Source: Perognathus longimembris pacificus (taxonomy: Eukaryota > Chordata > Mammalia > Rodentia > Heteromyidae). From it: a DNA stretch of 64,000 nt. Below are positions 34,081 to 45,348 of the stretch, one piece after another. Within the stretch, counting starts at the first letter, position 1, and each line of letters starts with the position of its first letter. A program made the translations under genes and the position numbers. The stretch spans positions 98,875,594-98,939,593 of the forward strand of contig NC_063162.1 of assembly GCF_023159225.1 (NCBI RefSeq). Direction: 5' to 3'. The notes under the pieces were generated by a model that saw only the letters and a list, made by a program, of their open reading frames with translations, was not told where the DNA came from and ran no database searches.

Positions 34081-34628
34081 GATATAAAGATTTTCCTGAA
34101 GTTGCAGCCTCTTTTACAGGATGTATGGTAAAATAAGCAAACACAAGAATGGAATCTTAAAAATTCTTTCTAAATGCATGGAGATGCTCATGTAAACAGC
34201 ATGGAATAGAGAGAAAGATATACACTCACTTTTATCATAGTTTATCTCAAGATGATGAAGTGGGGCAGGGGGCACAAGACAGATGAGGAACTTGAGTTGT
34301 GCATCTTTAAATTTCTTTGCTAGTTTGAAATTTATAATTCGAAGAAAATCCAATGTATAAGCACTAAAGAAAAACAATGATACCACCATAATATAATTTA
34401 TTCAGTATTTGAGTCTGGATTTGGCAAGGATAACAGTCAGAAGTATTATAAGAATAAGGGATTTAATATAGGAGTTAAGTGTTACCTAGCTGTGGGGAGA
34501 GCTGAGGAAATGATGCTGGGTATGGCTGCCCTGGAGGATTATGGAAACAGCTACCAGTACTTTAGCAAAGCCACTGAGTCAGATCCTCCACAGCCTCCTT
34601 AGAATAATAGCATGCACTCCAAGATCTG

Positions 34629-34629
<1 letters not shown>
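34081..34629. other. No supported feature
   Basis: Unique-looking. The 91-codon minus-strand frame at 34114-34389 has no motif I recognise and may be part of the decayed LINE's 3' region. Confidence 0.35.

Positions 34630-34665
<36 letters not shown>
34630..34665. repeat. (ATT)n microsatellite at a SINE tail
   Basis: Twelve TTA/ATT units exactly where the tail of an antisense ID dimer should be. Confidence 0.97.
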
Positions 34666-34856
34666 TGCTAGTCCTGGGGCTTGAACTCAGGGCCTGAGCA
34701 CTGTCCCTGGCTTCTTTTTGCTCAAGGCTATCACTCTACCACTGGAGCCACAGCACCACTTCCAGCTTTTTCTATATATGTGGTGCTGAGGAATCAAACC
34801 CAGGGCTTCATGTATGCGAGGCAAGCACTTTACCACTAGGCCATATTCCCAGCCCT
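34666..34856 (-). mobile_element. ID-dimer SINE
   Basis: Antisense: GCTAGTCCTGGGGCTTGAAC through GGCCATATTCCCAGCCC. The A tail has become an (AAT)n array. No duplication could be confirmed. Confidence 0.93.
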
Positions 34857-35390
34857 CTGCCTTATCTTAACAGCAAGTCTTTTCGGTCAGAAACTTGGTT
34901 TCTCTGGGTTATGAGATACTGTTCAAAGGAAGAGGCTTCTGCATAACATTGCACCAAACTTAACCAGGTTGGCATAGCATGATACAACACACTCTACTCT
35001 TGCATCAAATTGGTATTTATTTGACCCCTTTTGGTGTTCTAATAGAAATAATGAGTACATTTTGCTTGTAACTTAATATTCACATATTTTAACAATGTCC
35101 AAATATAGTCACATATTTACTTATACATTTATGAATGAATGGATGCAACAAAATATCACTTTCTTAGTCTTTCTGTGTACAGTCACATAGCTATGACCTG
35201 GTTTTATATTTTGTCTCCTCTACATACCACATCCCTTTGCCCTCAGCAAGCACCTCACTTGCTTTAAGTTCTTCCTCTCAAGGGTAACTCAGATATTTAT
35301 TCCACTGAATGTCTGATCCATTAACACTCCTGCTTTCCTTTAAATTGTATCTCAGGAGTACTAAAAGGATTCCTATGGAGACTCCTGAGT
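34857..35390. other. No supported feature
   Basis: Unique-looking sequence. Confidence 0.4.
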
Positions 35391-35394
35391 GCTG

Positions 35395-35720
35395 AATGCA
35401 TTGGCAAGCTATTGCTACAAAAGAATCATCACAAAATCCAGCAGATTAAACACAAAGCATTTCTTTCCTTCGCACTTTCTGTAGATTAGAAGTAAGAGAA
35501 TTAATAAACTGAATGTTTGCTTCAGTGTCTTTCACAGGCTAGAAGAATGTTGACTTATATGAAAAAAACAGATCAGCATTGGTAAGTGGAAGTCCAGGTT
35601 GTTAGTATACCTATGCTGATTCCTAATTTTAAAATAGGCATGAGGCCACAGTGTGGCTGAGTAACACACTGTAGATAGGCTGAACCAAATGGCATTAATC
35701 TCCAGAGTCTAATAAACCCT
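35395..35720. mobile_element. Possible old LTR fragment
   Basis: GGCAAGCTATTGCTACAAAA, CATCACAAAATCCAGCAGAT, then TTTCTGTAGATTAGAAGT resemble the antisense start of a MaLR-type LTR (GCTATTGCTGTGTAACAAAT, AGTTTCTGTGGGTCAG). Weak. Confidence 0.35.
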
Positions 35721-35784
35721 ATTTGAAGGAGTGGATTTTTTTTTCTTGCCCATGAACATCAGAATTTCTGGGTTTCTCACTCTT

Positions 35785-36085
35785 GGAATCTAGGATTATG
35801 CCAGCTTTCCCTCAGGTTCTCAGATGTTTGATACACTTGATTTAACATGAGTTGCATGGTTTTCCTGGTTCTCAGGCCTTTGTCACTGGCATCCTGAGGT
35901 CTCCAGTTTATAGGTAACTTTTCATCTTTGGGACTTTTCATTCTTCCTAATTACATAATTCAATTCCCCTAATAAGTTCCCTCTCATATATCTATCTCTC
36001 ATCTTATCTGTCTGTCGTTCTGTCTGTCTTCCTATCTATCATCTCTTACTGGTTTCATCTTTTGGGGGGACTCTGAATGATACAC
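35785..36085 (+). mobile_element. ERVL/MaLR-type LTR 3' portion
   Basis: Sense: GGTTCTCAGGCCTTTGTCAC, GGTCTCCAGTTTATAGGTAA, GGGACTTTTCATTCTTCCTA, CCCTAATAAGTTCCC, then TACTGGTTTCATCTTTTGG and GACTCTGAATGATACACAG. A CTAT/CTGT repeat lies inside at 35990-36045. Confidence 0.6.
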
Positions 36086-36850
36086 AGCTTTTAGAGTTAT
36101 TCCAATTAGTCAGAGGGTAGCATATTGAATTCCAAGTCACGTGTTGAGTACACAAATGTAAATAAACATGCTGAATGCAACATTGTATTCCTTCTAATAC
36201 TCTTAGAATAGATTTCTAAACATATTCTTCCACTTTGGTACAAATTGTGAAAATATTCTTGAAAATATTTTTAAAGAAATATTCTTTCAGTGTGTATAGC
36301 ATGCTCTCTAGAGTCAGACTTAGTATTATCGTCAATGTTTGAGTCCAGGCACAGGTCTAGAAGAAATGAGAAATGGTGCAGTAGGTCTTGAGGAGAGTCA
36401 GTATTTTCCCACAAGGTACAGGTTATTTAGTAAGGGGAGGTGAATCTAGTCAGACAGGAGAGGTTCTTGCTGAGTGAAAATTGGGTGTTCATTGTAATCT
36501 ATCTCTATCTCAATCTTTAGGTTCCCATTCATTTTCAATAACTGTCAGAAATGCACTGTAAGAAATCCTGAGAAGCCATGAATTTGGTTTACAATTTATC
36601 TCAGTCACCTTTGTATCAGTTTGTGGGTTTCGTGTTCAAAGATTTCAAACCTGAAGTCAAAACAACAATGAGGGATTCTTTCAAGGGAGTTATAGATGTT
36701 TTTCTTTCCTTATTCAAGCCTTGAGTTGAGAATATAAAGCCCTAAAATCATCAGTTTTTCCAATTTTTAAATATAGTTAAAACAGTCAATCCCCCGCTCT
36801 CATATCCATTTACTCTACATATACATTTTTAAATAAAAGTGTTAGTAGAC
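36086..36850. other. No supported feature
   Basis: Unique-looking sequence. Confidence 0.4.
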
Positions 36851-36854
36851 ACTA

Positions 36855-39235
36855 GGTTACTGCTATAGTTTCAATGTTTGTGTTCACTGAACATTCTTAC
36901 TTTGAAATCCTATTCCCAAGGTAATGGTATTAGGAAGGAGTCTTTTTTTTTTTTGGCTTGTTTTCTTTCTTTTTTAAAAAATATTTTTATTGTCAAACTG
37001 ATATACAGAGAGGTTACAGTTTCATACATTAGGCATTGGATTATATTTCTTGTACTGTTTGTTATCTCCTTCTTCATCCCCCCCTTCCCCCTACCCCTTT
37101 TCCTTCCCCCCATGAGTTGTTCAGCTCATTTACACCAAACTGTTTTGCAAGTATTGCTTTTGTAGTCGTTTGTCTTTTTTACTCTGTGTATCTCGATTTT
37201 GGTATTCCCTTTCAGTTTCCTGGACCTAATACCAGTATACACAGTTTTCAATGTACTCAGATAAGATACAGAGATAGTGCAGGTACACCACAGGAAGGGG
37301 ATACAAGAAGACCATCAATAATAGAAGTTACACATAGCATGTTGAAAGTAGTTACAACAGTGATATAACAATTGTTTCCATAACATGGAGTTCATTTCAC
37401 TTAGCATCATCTTATGTGTTCATAAGGGTATAGCTATTGGGCCTTGTGATGCTCTGCTATGAGTTGCCTAAACCTGTACTAATTATTCCCCATGAGGGAG
37501 ACCATAGAGTCCATGTTTCTTTGGGTCTGGTTCACTTCACTTAGTATAATTTTTTCCAAGTCCTTCCATTTCCTTACGAATGGGGCAATGTCATTCTTTC
37601 TGATAGAAGCATAAAATTCCATTGTGTATATGACGATGAGAACTTTAAAAACATGAAAAACGAAATTAAGACAGAACTAAGGAAATGGAAAAATCTCCCA
37701 TGCTCTTGGATTGGGAGGATTAATATAATCAAAATGGCAATAATGCCAAAGGCTATCTACAAATTCAATGCAATACCCATTAATATCCCAACACCATTTT
37801 TTAATGAAATAAAGGAAGTAATCCAGAAATTCATATGGAACAATAAAAGACCTGGAATAGCAAAAACAATCCTAAGCAGAAAGAACAGTGCTGGAGGAAT
37901 TACAATACCCAATTTCAAGCTGTATTATAAAGATATAGTATTAAAACATCTTGGTATTGGCACCGAAACAGGCCTGAAGACCAATGGAACAGAATTGAGG
38001 ACCCAGAAATGAATCCACAAAACTACGCCTACTTAATCTTTGATAAAGGAGCTAAAAAAAATAGTCTGGAATAAAGATAGCCTCTTTAACAAATGGTGCT
38101 GGCAAAACTGGTTCAACACATGCAACAAACTAAAACCACATCCTTATATATCACCCTGCACCAAAATCACTTCCAAATGGATCAAAGACCTCGAAATTTA
38201 AACAGATACCCTGAAAACACTAAAGGAAGGAGTAGGAGGAACACTTGGGTTCCTTGGCACAGGATGGAACCTCCTTAACAAAGACACAGAAATGCGACAA
38301 ATCAAAGAAAGGATGGACAAATGAGACTGCATCAAACTGCAGAGTTTCTACAGGGTAAAGGACATAGCTTCCAAAATAAACAGAAAGCCCACAGATTGGA
38401 AAGATCTTTACCGGCCATACAACGGACAAAGGCCTCATTTCTAAAATATATGCAGAACTAAAAAATTTACATTCTTCCAAAACAAAACTGCAAAGAACCA
38501 ACAGCCCCCTCAACAAGTGGGCTAAAGACTTAAAAAGAGACTTTTCTGATGAGGAAATGAGAATGGCCAAGAGACATATGAAAAACTGCTCTACATCGCT
38601 GGCCATAAAAGGAATACAAATCAAAACAACAATGAGATTCCATCTCACCCCAGTAAGAATGTCTTATATCAAGAAAACTAACAATAACAAATGTTGGAGG
38701 GGATATGGCCAAAAGGGACCCCTACTTCATTGTTGGTGGGAATGTAAACTGGTTCAGCCACTCTGGAAATCAGTATGGAGATTCCTCAGAAGGCTAAACA
38801 TAGAGCTCCCCTATGACCCAGCAGCCCCACTTTTGGGCATCTACCCAAAAGACCACAAACAAGAACACACTAAAACCACCAGCACAACTATGTTCATCAC
38901 AGCACAATTTGTCATAGCTAGCTAGAATCTGCAACCAACCCAGATGCCCCTCAGTAGATGGATCAGGAAGGAGTCTTTGGGAGCTGATTGGCTAGGTGGA
39001 ATGGGATTAGTGCTCTAATCAAAACATCCTGAAAACAAAGTGGCCTTTAAAAACCCATCTGTACTATATGAGGATGAAACAAGATAATATTTATAAGGAA
39101 GTGGCTCACTGTCCATGATACCCTCTAGAGCTTTGATCTTACCATTCCTAGTCTCTAAAACTATGTGAAATTGAATTTGCCATTTAATCAGCCATCTAGT
39201 TTATAGTATTTTGTAGTACCAGCCTTAATTGATTC
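36855..39235 (+). mobile_element. MaLR-type LTR split by LINE-1
   Basis: The left piece 36855-36945 (TACTGCTATAGTTTCAATGT, TTGAAATCCTATTCCCAAGG, AATGGTATTAGGAAGGAGTC) continues at 38965-39235 (GGGAGCTGATTGGCTAGGTG, AATGGGATTAGTGCTCTAAT, GAGCTTTGATCTTACC, ACTATGTGAAATTGAA, TAGTATTTTGTAGTACCAGC). Together they follow the layout of a MaLR LTR from 5' to 3'. The intervening L1 is younger. Confidence 0.8.
36946..38964 (-). mobile_element. Twin-primed LINE-1 with inversion
   Basis: Antisense insertion overall. From 36946 to about 37631 lies the L1 3' end in minus orientation, with T-run, C-rich block and TTTTGGTATTCCCTTTC. From about 37632 to 38964 lies ORF2 in plus orientation. It reads [43 protein letters not shown], then after frameshifts [19 protein letters not shown] and [15 protein letters not shown]. 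The segments meet in L1 coordinates with roughly 12 bp missing. The 14-bp duplication AGGAAGGAGTCTTT lies at 36932-36945 and 38965-38978. The ORF2 part begins C-terminal to the reverse-transcriptase catalytic region, so the copy cannot move by itself. Confidence 0.95.
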
Positions 39236-39510
39236 AGTCACCCAAAGCTAAAGGATCCAACTCAGTAATAATTTAAGAAACTATCTTACAATCATATATC
39301 TGGATCTAAAAGAACCCTGTTTCCATTAACAATCACTCTTTTAGTGCTGTGAAATATCATCCGTTTATAGAACAAGTTTTGGAATATCATCTTCAAGATT
39401 CTGTTTCTCTGGACTCACTTAGTAGCAAAGCTATAATAGATTTGGTCAGGAAAATTGAGCCTCTCCAAGTATCATATGAATAAAGATTCTAATGTAGGAG
39501 TTGAGGCCAG
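39236..39510. other. No supported feature
   Basis: Unique-looking sequence between the LTR and the next SINE. Confidence 0.4.
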
Positions 39511-39525
39511 GAAAAATTCTGATAT

Positions 39526-39738
39526 GGGGCTGGGGATATGGCCTAGTGGCAAGAGTGCCTGCCTCATATACATGAGGCCCTGGGTTCGATTCCCCAGCAC
39601 CACATATACAGAAAATGGCCAGAAGTGGCGCTGTGGCTCAAGTGGCCAGAGTGGCCTTGAGCAAAAAGAAGCCAGGGACAGTGCTCAGGCCCTGAGTCCA
39701 AGCCCCAGGACTGGCAAAAAAAAAAAATTAAAAAAAAT
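39526..39738 (+). mobile_element. ID-dimer SINE
   Basis: Sense near-consensus copy: GGGGCTGGGGATATGGCCTA, GGTTCGATTCCCCAGCACCA. The second unit carries a small rearrangement (AGTGGCCAGAGTGGCCTTGA in place of AGTGGCAGAGTGCTAGCC). Flanks GAAAAATTCTGATAT (39511-39525) and AAAAAATTTCTGATGT are an imperfect duplication. Confidence 0.95.
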
Positions 39739-39747
39739 TTCTGATGT

Positions 39748-40600
39748 GGGTGATTGATATTTATATGAAAAATTGTAGCTGGAAGACTGGAGAATGTTCT
39801 CATTGATTAGGTCATGCTTGGGCACTGGCACAAAGGAAATACTTTTCAGGATGTTTGTCAAGTTTGCACGGAGTGGAAGCTCATGAAGAACACCAAGGAA
39901 GAATGAGAGTGAATGGAATTGTGGAGCTTGTTCCTCACAGCTTTTAAGAAGAATGACTTCTGCTTCACTTCTTCCTACCAGTAAACAATGTGTGAGGCCC
40001 CCATTATTGGCAAATTACAGTCTGAAATAATATCTGGAAAGACATTCTATGGAACACATTTCTGGACTTGAATAGAAATACATGTTGTACATCCATCTAG
40101 AGGGCTAGCATGAGATCCCAGGTTGAAAAGTCCACAGTTGATTTCCCATTGTTTATGACTTGAAGTCAAAACATATCCCTTCAGGATATGTACATAAAGT
40201 ATATATGAAGCGAAAGTTTTTGTTCCATCCTAAGATATTCCATTATATATATATGAATATATATATATGTGTGTATGAGAGAATATCTCCAACTTTAAAA
40301 AGTAGCTATCTGAATCAATTCTTGTCCTTAGCATTTTAGATAAGAGATATTCATTATGTAGTAGTGGTAGTATTGGGTTGTTCACATATAATCAATAACA
40401 TCAGTTTTTTCTTCCATCTGCTACAGTTTTCTAAATGACTGACTAAATAAAGCCTAATCTTCTCTAAAATCACTCTAATATTAGTATTTTGAGTACAACT
40501 AGTATTTTTGAGTGATCTATGTCAAGCATTATATTATAATATGGGAATTGAGACATAACACACATTTTTGGCTTCAATATTTCATAAGCTAACAGGGATG
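39748..40600. other. No supported feature
   Basis: Unique-looking, with a small (TA)n patch at 40243-40270. Confidence 0.4.
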
Positions 40601-40604
40601 TACT

Positions 40605-40796
40605 ATTCAGAATTTCTATAGCTCTATCAAAATGCCTGAGATCAACTTAAAATGAAGAAAGATTCATTTTGGGTAATTATTCAAGCAGTTTCAGTGTATG
40701 CTTACTTGGTCCTAGTGCTTTGGGCCTTTGGTGTAATAGTCCATCATGGTGGTATTACATGATGGAGGAAGTGTTTTTATTTCTTCATAAGCAGGA
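40605..40796. mobile_element. LTR-like fragment
   Basis: Phrases such as TCAAAATGCCTGAGATCAAC, AAGAAAGATTCATTTTGGGT, GTGCTTTGGGCCTTTGGTGT, CATCATGGTGG and ATGATGGAGGAAGTG are typical of rodent ERVL/MaLR-type LTRs. I cannot fix family or orientation. A GGAA array follows. Confidence 0.45.
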
Positions 40797-40959
40797 AGCA
40801 AAGCAAAGAAAAGGAAAAAAAATGAAGGAAGGAAGGAAGGAAGGAAGGAAAGAGAGACAGAGAAAAGAAAGAGGAAAGCAAGAAAGGGAACCACCAAAAG
40901 GAAGAAAGGAAGGAAGGAAGGTAGGAAGGAAGGAAGGAAAAAAAGAAAGAAAAGAAAGG
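40797..40959. repeat. GGAA/GAAA purine array
   Basis: Two GGAA blocks separated by GAGA/AAGAAA sequence. Lys/Glu/Arg-rich plus-strand and Phe/Leu/Pro/Ser-rich minus-strand frames over it are translation artefacts. Confidence 0.96.
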
Positions 40960-41097
40960 TCTAAGCCCAAATATTCTTTTCAAGGCATGCAAGCTCTTCC
41001 TCAAAGCAAATGTTATATTACTAATAGTGCCAAAGTCTGTCAACCAAGCCTTGAGTGTGTGGAGCATTGGAGAACATTCCAGATCTAAACTATAGGA

Positions 41098-41176
41098 GGA
41101 TATACATGCATACATACATACACACATATATGTGTATATATACATATGTATACACACACACATATGTGTGTGTGTT
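41098..41176. repeat. CATA/TATATG/(TG)n tract
   Basis: Alternating purine-pyrimidine repeat: TACATACATACA, ATATGTGTATATATA, CACACACATATG, TGTGTGTG. Confidence 0.92.
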
Positions 41177-41193
41177 AACAAGTAATAATATTC

Positions 41194-41430
41194 ATTAGGC
41201 ACCAGTGGCTCATCCCTGTAATACTGCAGGGTGAAATCTGAGGATGTTGGAAGCAAGCTTAGACTGGAAAGTCTGTGAGACTCTTATCGTCAATTAACCA
41301 CCAGGAAATAGGAAGTGTCCTTGTGGCTCCAAGTGGTATAGCACTCTGCTCAAAGGACAGTGCCCAGGCTCTGAGTTCAAGCCTGATGACCAACAAAAAA
41401 AAAAAAAAAAAAAAAAAAAGAAAAAAAGAT
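41194..41430 (+). mobile_element. B4-like composite SINE
   Basis: Sense: AGGCACCAGTGGCTCATCCC, TGAAATCTGAGGATGTTGG, CTCTTATCGTCAATTAACCA, CTCTGAGTTCAAGCC, then an A run of about 23. The long clean tail suggests a relatively young copy despite substitutions in the body. Confidence 0.9.
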
Positions 41431-42395
41431 ATTTGTCTGATGATCAGTGTAAAGTAGATAGTTCTGAGGAAAAGAAACCAAAGTTTAGAAGAAATGCAGG
41501 TAAATTTGTATGACAAGAAATTGGAAGTCTAAAGATATAAAAAACAAGTACAGGTAAAAATCAGGAAGAATATACACAGGATACTTCACTGTTTGCTGCA
41601 AGAAATGAAAGTCAGTAAAGAAATACACTAGAAAAATTCCAGTGAGTTAAGTCCAGATGTGGAAATTATATATAAAAACTATCTGTGGTGGTTGAAGAGT
41701 AAGGAATGGTTTAAAAAGCAGAGCCACATAACTTAGTGATTGATTGGGGGAATTTGTAGATATACAGGGGAAATGGAGTGTATAAGTATCCCTTCTACTT
41801 CTGGCTTGATTGCCCAGATAAATGGAAAAGGCCATTTAGCCATGCAGGATCTCAAACTAGCATGTACTTTGCAAGAAGTAAAATTCATATCATGAAATAT
41901 CATGATTTGTTTTGTTACTTTGAAGCAGAGCTATTTTTAAAATTATAAAATGTACAAAATGTTCCTATGTCTCCATGGCACATTAAAGAAAACATACTTA
42001 GCAGTGTCAAAATAAGAAATATCTATGCAAATCTAACTGTTCCACATGACTTTTCCTAACTGACAATTAGAAAATTTGCATACAGCATGCCATGAACACC
42101 AAAATATGTAGGCAAAGGTATAGAAAATTTGTAGGATTCCATCTGACTCAGGACTTTCTACAAGTAATGACACAGTCTTCATTTACTTCTTTTCTTCTCT
42201 CTCTCTCTCTCTCTCTCTCGTCTTTTTCATTTATTTTGCAAATTCTGAGTTCACAGTTTATATGTTGATCTCATTGTTTTCCTGAGCGGAATAACCCCGT
42301 TATTTCTGTTCATCTGTACACTTGAATGGATAAAGCATTCAGTGAGTGGGATGCAGTCAATAGTCAATGCACTTATGTGAAAATGGCATTAGGAA
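41431..42395. other. No supported feature
   Basis: Unique-looking AT-rich sequence, except for a (CT)n run of about 11 units at 42198-42219. Confidence 0.4.
42198..42219. repeat. (CT)n microsatellite
   Basis: About 11 CT dinucleotides. Confidence 0.95.
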
Positions 42396-42399
42396 AGTT

Positions 42400-42545
42400 G
42401 ATGGGTTGAGTAATTTTGGATAGACAGAAGAAGAATGATCAGAGGGAGGAAACTTGTCCATATTGTACACATAAATCAACATGTTAAATTGAAACACCTT
42501 TGTACAACTATCTAAACATAATAAAAATGATAGATGGATAAATTA
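42400..42545 (+). mobile_element. LINE-1 3' end (older subfamily)
   Basis: Sense: GAATGATCAGAGGGAGGAAA, TTGTCCATATTGTACACATA, GAAACACCTTTGTACAACTA, TCTAAACATAATAAAAATG. Confidence 0.6.
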
Positions 42546-42749
42546 ACCAAAAAGAAGCAGCTACACTGTCATATGGTAGAAAACACTAGATTAGGGTTAG
42601 GAGACCTGGGTTGTGGTCTCATTTCTGTCACGTTGTCCAGTGAAATACTTCTCCTTTCTGTTTATTTTTCATGATTCCTTCTATTTTATACTTTCTAGGC
42701 AATATTTTAATGCTAATTAAAATATTTACACTATTCAGGCACAAGGGTT

Positions 42750-43105
42750 TGAGTATGAAATATCTTCACTTGGCTCATGTGTTCAATTCTTGAATCTCAA
42801 TTGGCACAACACTGGGAAGTTCTGGAAAAAATTTGGAGGTGAGATTTATTGGAAGAAATTGATTCCTGGGGAAAAAAAACTCTCACAGTTTAAGTTTTAC
42901 CTGGTCTTAGATGCTTCCTTGCCTTTTTTCCTTAGCACTACAAAATGAGCAGCTGTTTCAGGTTTCTGCACACAGGATGCTCTGCCCTGCCACAGGCCCA
43001 AAATCACCAGAGCAAAGATCGTGGGCTGAAATCTCTAATACTGTGTGCTCAAATAAATCTTTCAATTAAATTGTTTAAGTTAAGCATTTTGTCACAGCAA
43101 CAGCA
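42750..43105 (+). mobile_element. MT-like MaLR LTR
   Basis: Sense rodent-type MaLR LTR: GAGTATGAAATATCTTCACT, TGGCTCATGTGTTCAATTC, CTCTGCCCTGCCACAGGCCC, AAAATCACCAGAGCAAAG, GTGGGCTGAAATCTCTAAT, CAAATAAATCTTTCAATT, then TTTTGTCACAGCAACAGCAA. Its AATAAA signal sits at the expected distance from the end. No internal gag or pol is attached, so this is a solo LTR. Confidence 0.82.
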
Positions 43106-43154
43106 ACAAAAAACCAACCAACCAAACAAGCAAGCAAAAAAAAAGCCCTCAACT

Positions 43155-43275
43155 AATGCAGCAGGTTTTTGCATGTGTAGTCCTAGTTACTTGGGAAACT
43201 GAGGTTAGAAGGTCACTTGAACCCAAAAGGATAAGGCCAGCCTGGCCATCGTAGTGACCCCAACAATAACACAAA
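43155..43275 (+). mobile_element. B1-like SINE
   Basis: 7SL-type monomer: TGTGTAGTCCTAGTTACTTG, GGAAACTGAGGTTAGAAGG, TCACTTGAACCC, AGGCCAGCCTGGCCATC, TAGTGACCCC. The 5' end is truncated. Confidence 0.8.
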
Positions 43276-43920
43276 ATTTACAGTTAAGAATATGTAATGG
43301 CCAGTAGGTTATTGAAGGTAAAACATTCCATCACAATCATCTTTATATTGCCAATAACTAGTCTATTGCTAAAAATATGAAAGACGGTTAATGAACAGTA
43401 GTTGAAAGAAGAAATATTTGATTAATCATCAAGAATGTGAATGAAATTTAAGGTCTAAAATAATATCTAGTGAATATTTAGTATCCAGGATAAAGAAAAA
43501 AAGGTAAGGTTATAAAGAACATAAAAACCAAACAAAGCAAAAAGAACAAAAATAAAGGAAAAAAAAACTATGACAAAAAGAGAAAACAATGGTAAATGTA
43601 ATGATACATTTGTATACCTCAAATCCAGTGTAGAAATGTATCTCTTGGTATCAGAGACAAAAATTAAACTTCATTCTGAAAAAAGAGTGATTTGCATATG
43701 GCCTACTTTTGAAATAATTGCAAGAGTGATAGGTTTGATAACAAAATGTAAGAAATAACCATTTAGAGATTCATTGCTTCTGGAATGTTTCACATTGGTG
43801 GTTGTTGGTGATAAAAGTACAAATAAATAGTGAAAGAACTAAAATAATGTATTTTTCATTAAGTTTTCTTTTCATATATACTTTTTAGAGTCCACGCCAT
43901 TCTGCGTTTACACATCTACC
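43276..43920. other. No supported feature
   Basis: AT-rich unique-looking sequence. Confidence 0.4.
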
Positions 43921-43924
43921 TAGG

Positions 43925-44300
43925 TGCCTTAGTTTGAATGCTTTTGCCCCTTCATAATTCCTGAAGTGAAATCCTCAGGAAGAGAATATTAAGGAGTATG
44001 GTCTTTAGTGCTAATGAGTCATGAGGGCATTAGGTCCCCTTAGGAAAGGACTTGACTGTGGAAGTTGACCACTTTTCTCTCCTCTGCCTTTTGACAAATG
44101 CACAGCATTTGCCCCCAACTAAACATGTCACAAATGCTGTCTTGGAAGGAGCAACTGAATGCTCACTGGCAAGTCCCTTGATCTTACTGACTTGGGCTTA
44201 CTAACCTGTAGACGTGTAAAAAAAAAACAAAAAAAAATTCTATTGCTTATAAATTACTCAGTCTATATAATCATTCATTATAATGGCTTGAGTGTAGCAA
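43925..44300 (+). mobile_element. MaLR-type LTR
   Basis: Sense: CCTTAGTTTGAATGCTTTTG, AATTCCTGAAGTGAAATCC, TGAGGGCATTAGGTCCCC, CCTTGATCTTACTGACTTGG, then TGCTTATAAATTACTCAGTC. An A-rich insertion at 44218-44237 interrupts the polyadenylation region. Confidence 0.75.
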
Positions 44301-45129
44301 GACACTAAGCTTCCATGAAAAGTTGTTCAGACCATGCTCTCTCATAAAGAGGCCTGGCTGAAGCATAAGTTCCTGTTCCAGGCTCTGCTTGATCAATGAT
44401 GACCATAGGAAGAGGATAAAGGAAAGCAGTGAGTGGGAATTCTGTTTTATTGTTTATATACCCATCAAAGACTTTTCTCTAATTTGCATAAAGGTGCATC
44501 TGCCATGGCTTCTAATGGACACAAAAGTATATTCAAAAGTAAAACAAATCCTTAGTGTGAATTCTGACTATATAAAGTGCACCAGGCATTTTTATATAAG
44601 GTTATTATTATTTATCACATAGCAACTTCCACAAGGTCCATTCTGAAGAGCATAATGAATCACTTTCAGTAGCTTTATGCATAACACTTACCTTATAACT
44701 TGGTACCTAGTGCTTTCTTTTGAAGGATCCACTGAGAAATAACCTCATATATATTCATTGACCTACTGCCATGAGATATCGCCTCTTGATCTTTCTAAGA
44801 AAACTTTTGCTAATTTTTAGACCTTAGAGACATAATAATGAATAAGTGACTGATTAAAAACATTTTTCATTGAGTTTAAGCACTTACTGAAAAATCATCT
44901 TGGTTAAAATTTCCTATGCTGTTAGATTTGTGACATTGGGGAGATTTTTATAGCAAGAGTTGATTTGCAAACATTTTTCTCTCAGACTTCTCTATTCACA
45001 ATTTTCTTGTTTTTTAAAAATGGAAGACTTTCAAAACAGACTTTCTTAGATACTGAAGCCATGTGTAGTTTTAGAGGCAGGAGATGACGAAGATATTTAG
45101 GGACTTTTTTTTCAATACCTGTTCCTATT
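44301..45129. other. No supported feature
   Basis: Unique-looking. The 77-codon frame at 44389 has no recognisable content. Confidence 0.4.
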
Positions 45130-45139
45130 TGTAAGGACT

Positions 45140-45338
45140 TTTTATTTTGCCAGTCCTGGGGCTTGGACCCAGGACCTGAGCACTGTCTCTGGCTTCTTTT
45201 TGTTCAAGGCTAGCACTCTAACACTTATGCCACAGTATCATTTCTGGCTTTTTCTGTTTTTGTGGTACTGAGGAATAGAACCCAGGGCTTCATGCATGCT
45301 AGGCAAGCAGTCTACTGCTAAGCTACATTCCCAGTCCA
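45140..45338 (-). mobile_element. ID-dimer SINE with short duplication
   Basis: Antisense: GCCAGTCCTGGGGCTTGGAC through CTACATTCCCAGTCC. The 10-bp repeat TGTAAGGACT lies at 45130-45139 and 45339-45348. Several body substitutions suggest middle age. Confidence 0.92.
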
Positions 45339-45348
45339 TGTAAGGACT

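Noticed and set aside
37653..38925. ORF2-like frames as a functional reverse transcriptase gene
   Set aside because: Only the C-terminal part of L1 ORF2 remains, with frameshifts. It lies in an inverted, truncated insertion.
39455..39757. tRNA gene suggested by A and B boxes
   Set aside because: The boxes belong to a tRNA-derived SINE dimer. No cloverleaf with a proper anticodon arm and acceptor stem follows.
40669..41256. Lys/Glu-rich and Phe/Leu-rich frames on opposite strands
   Set aside because: Both derive from the GGAA/GAAA array and neighbouring repeat text.
42750..43105. Active endogenous retrovirus
   Set aside because: Only a solo LTR is visible. No gag, pol or env sequence is attached.
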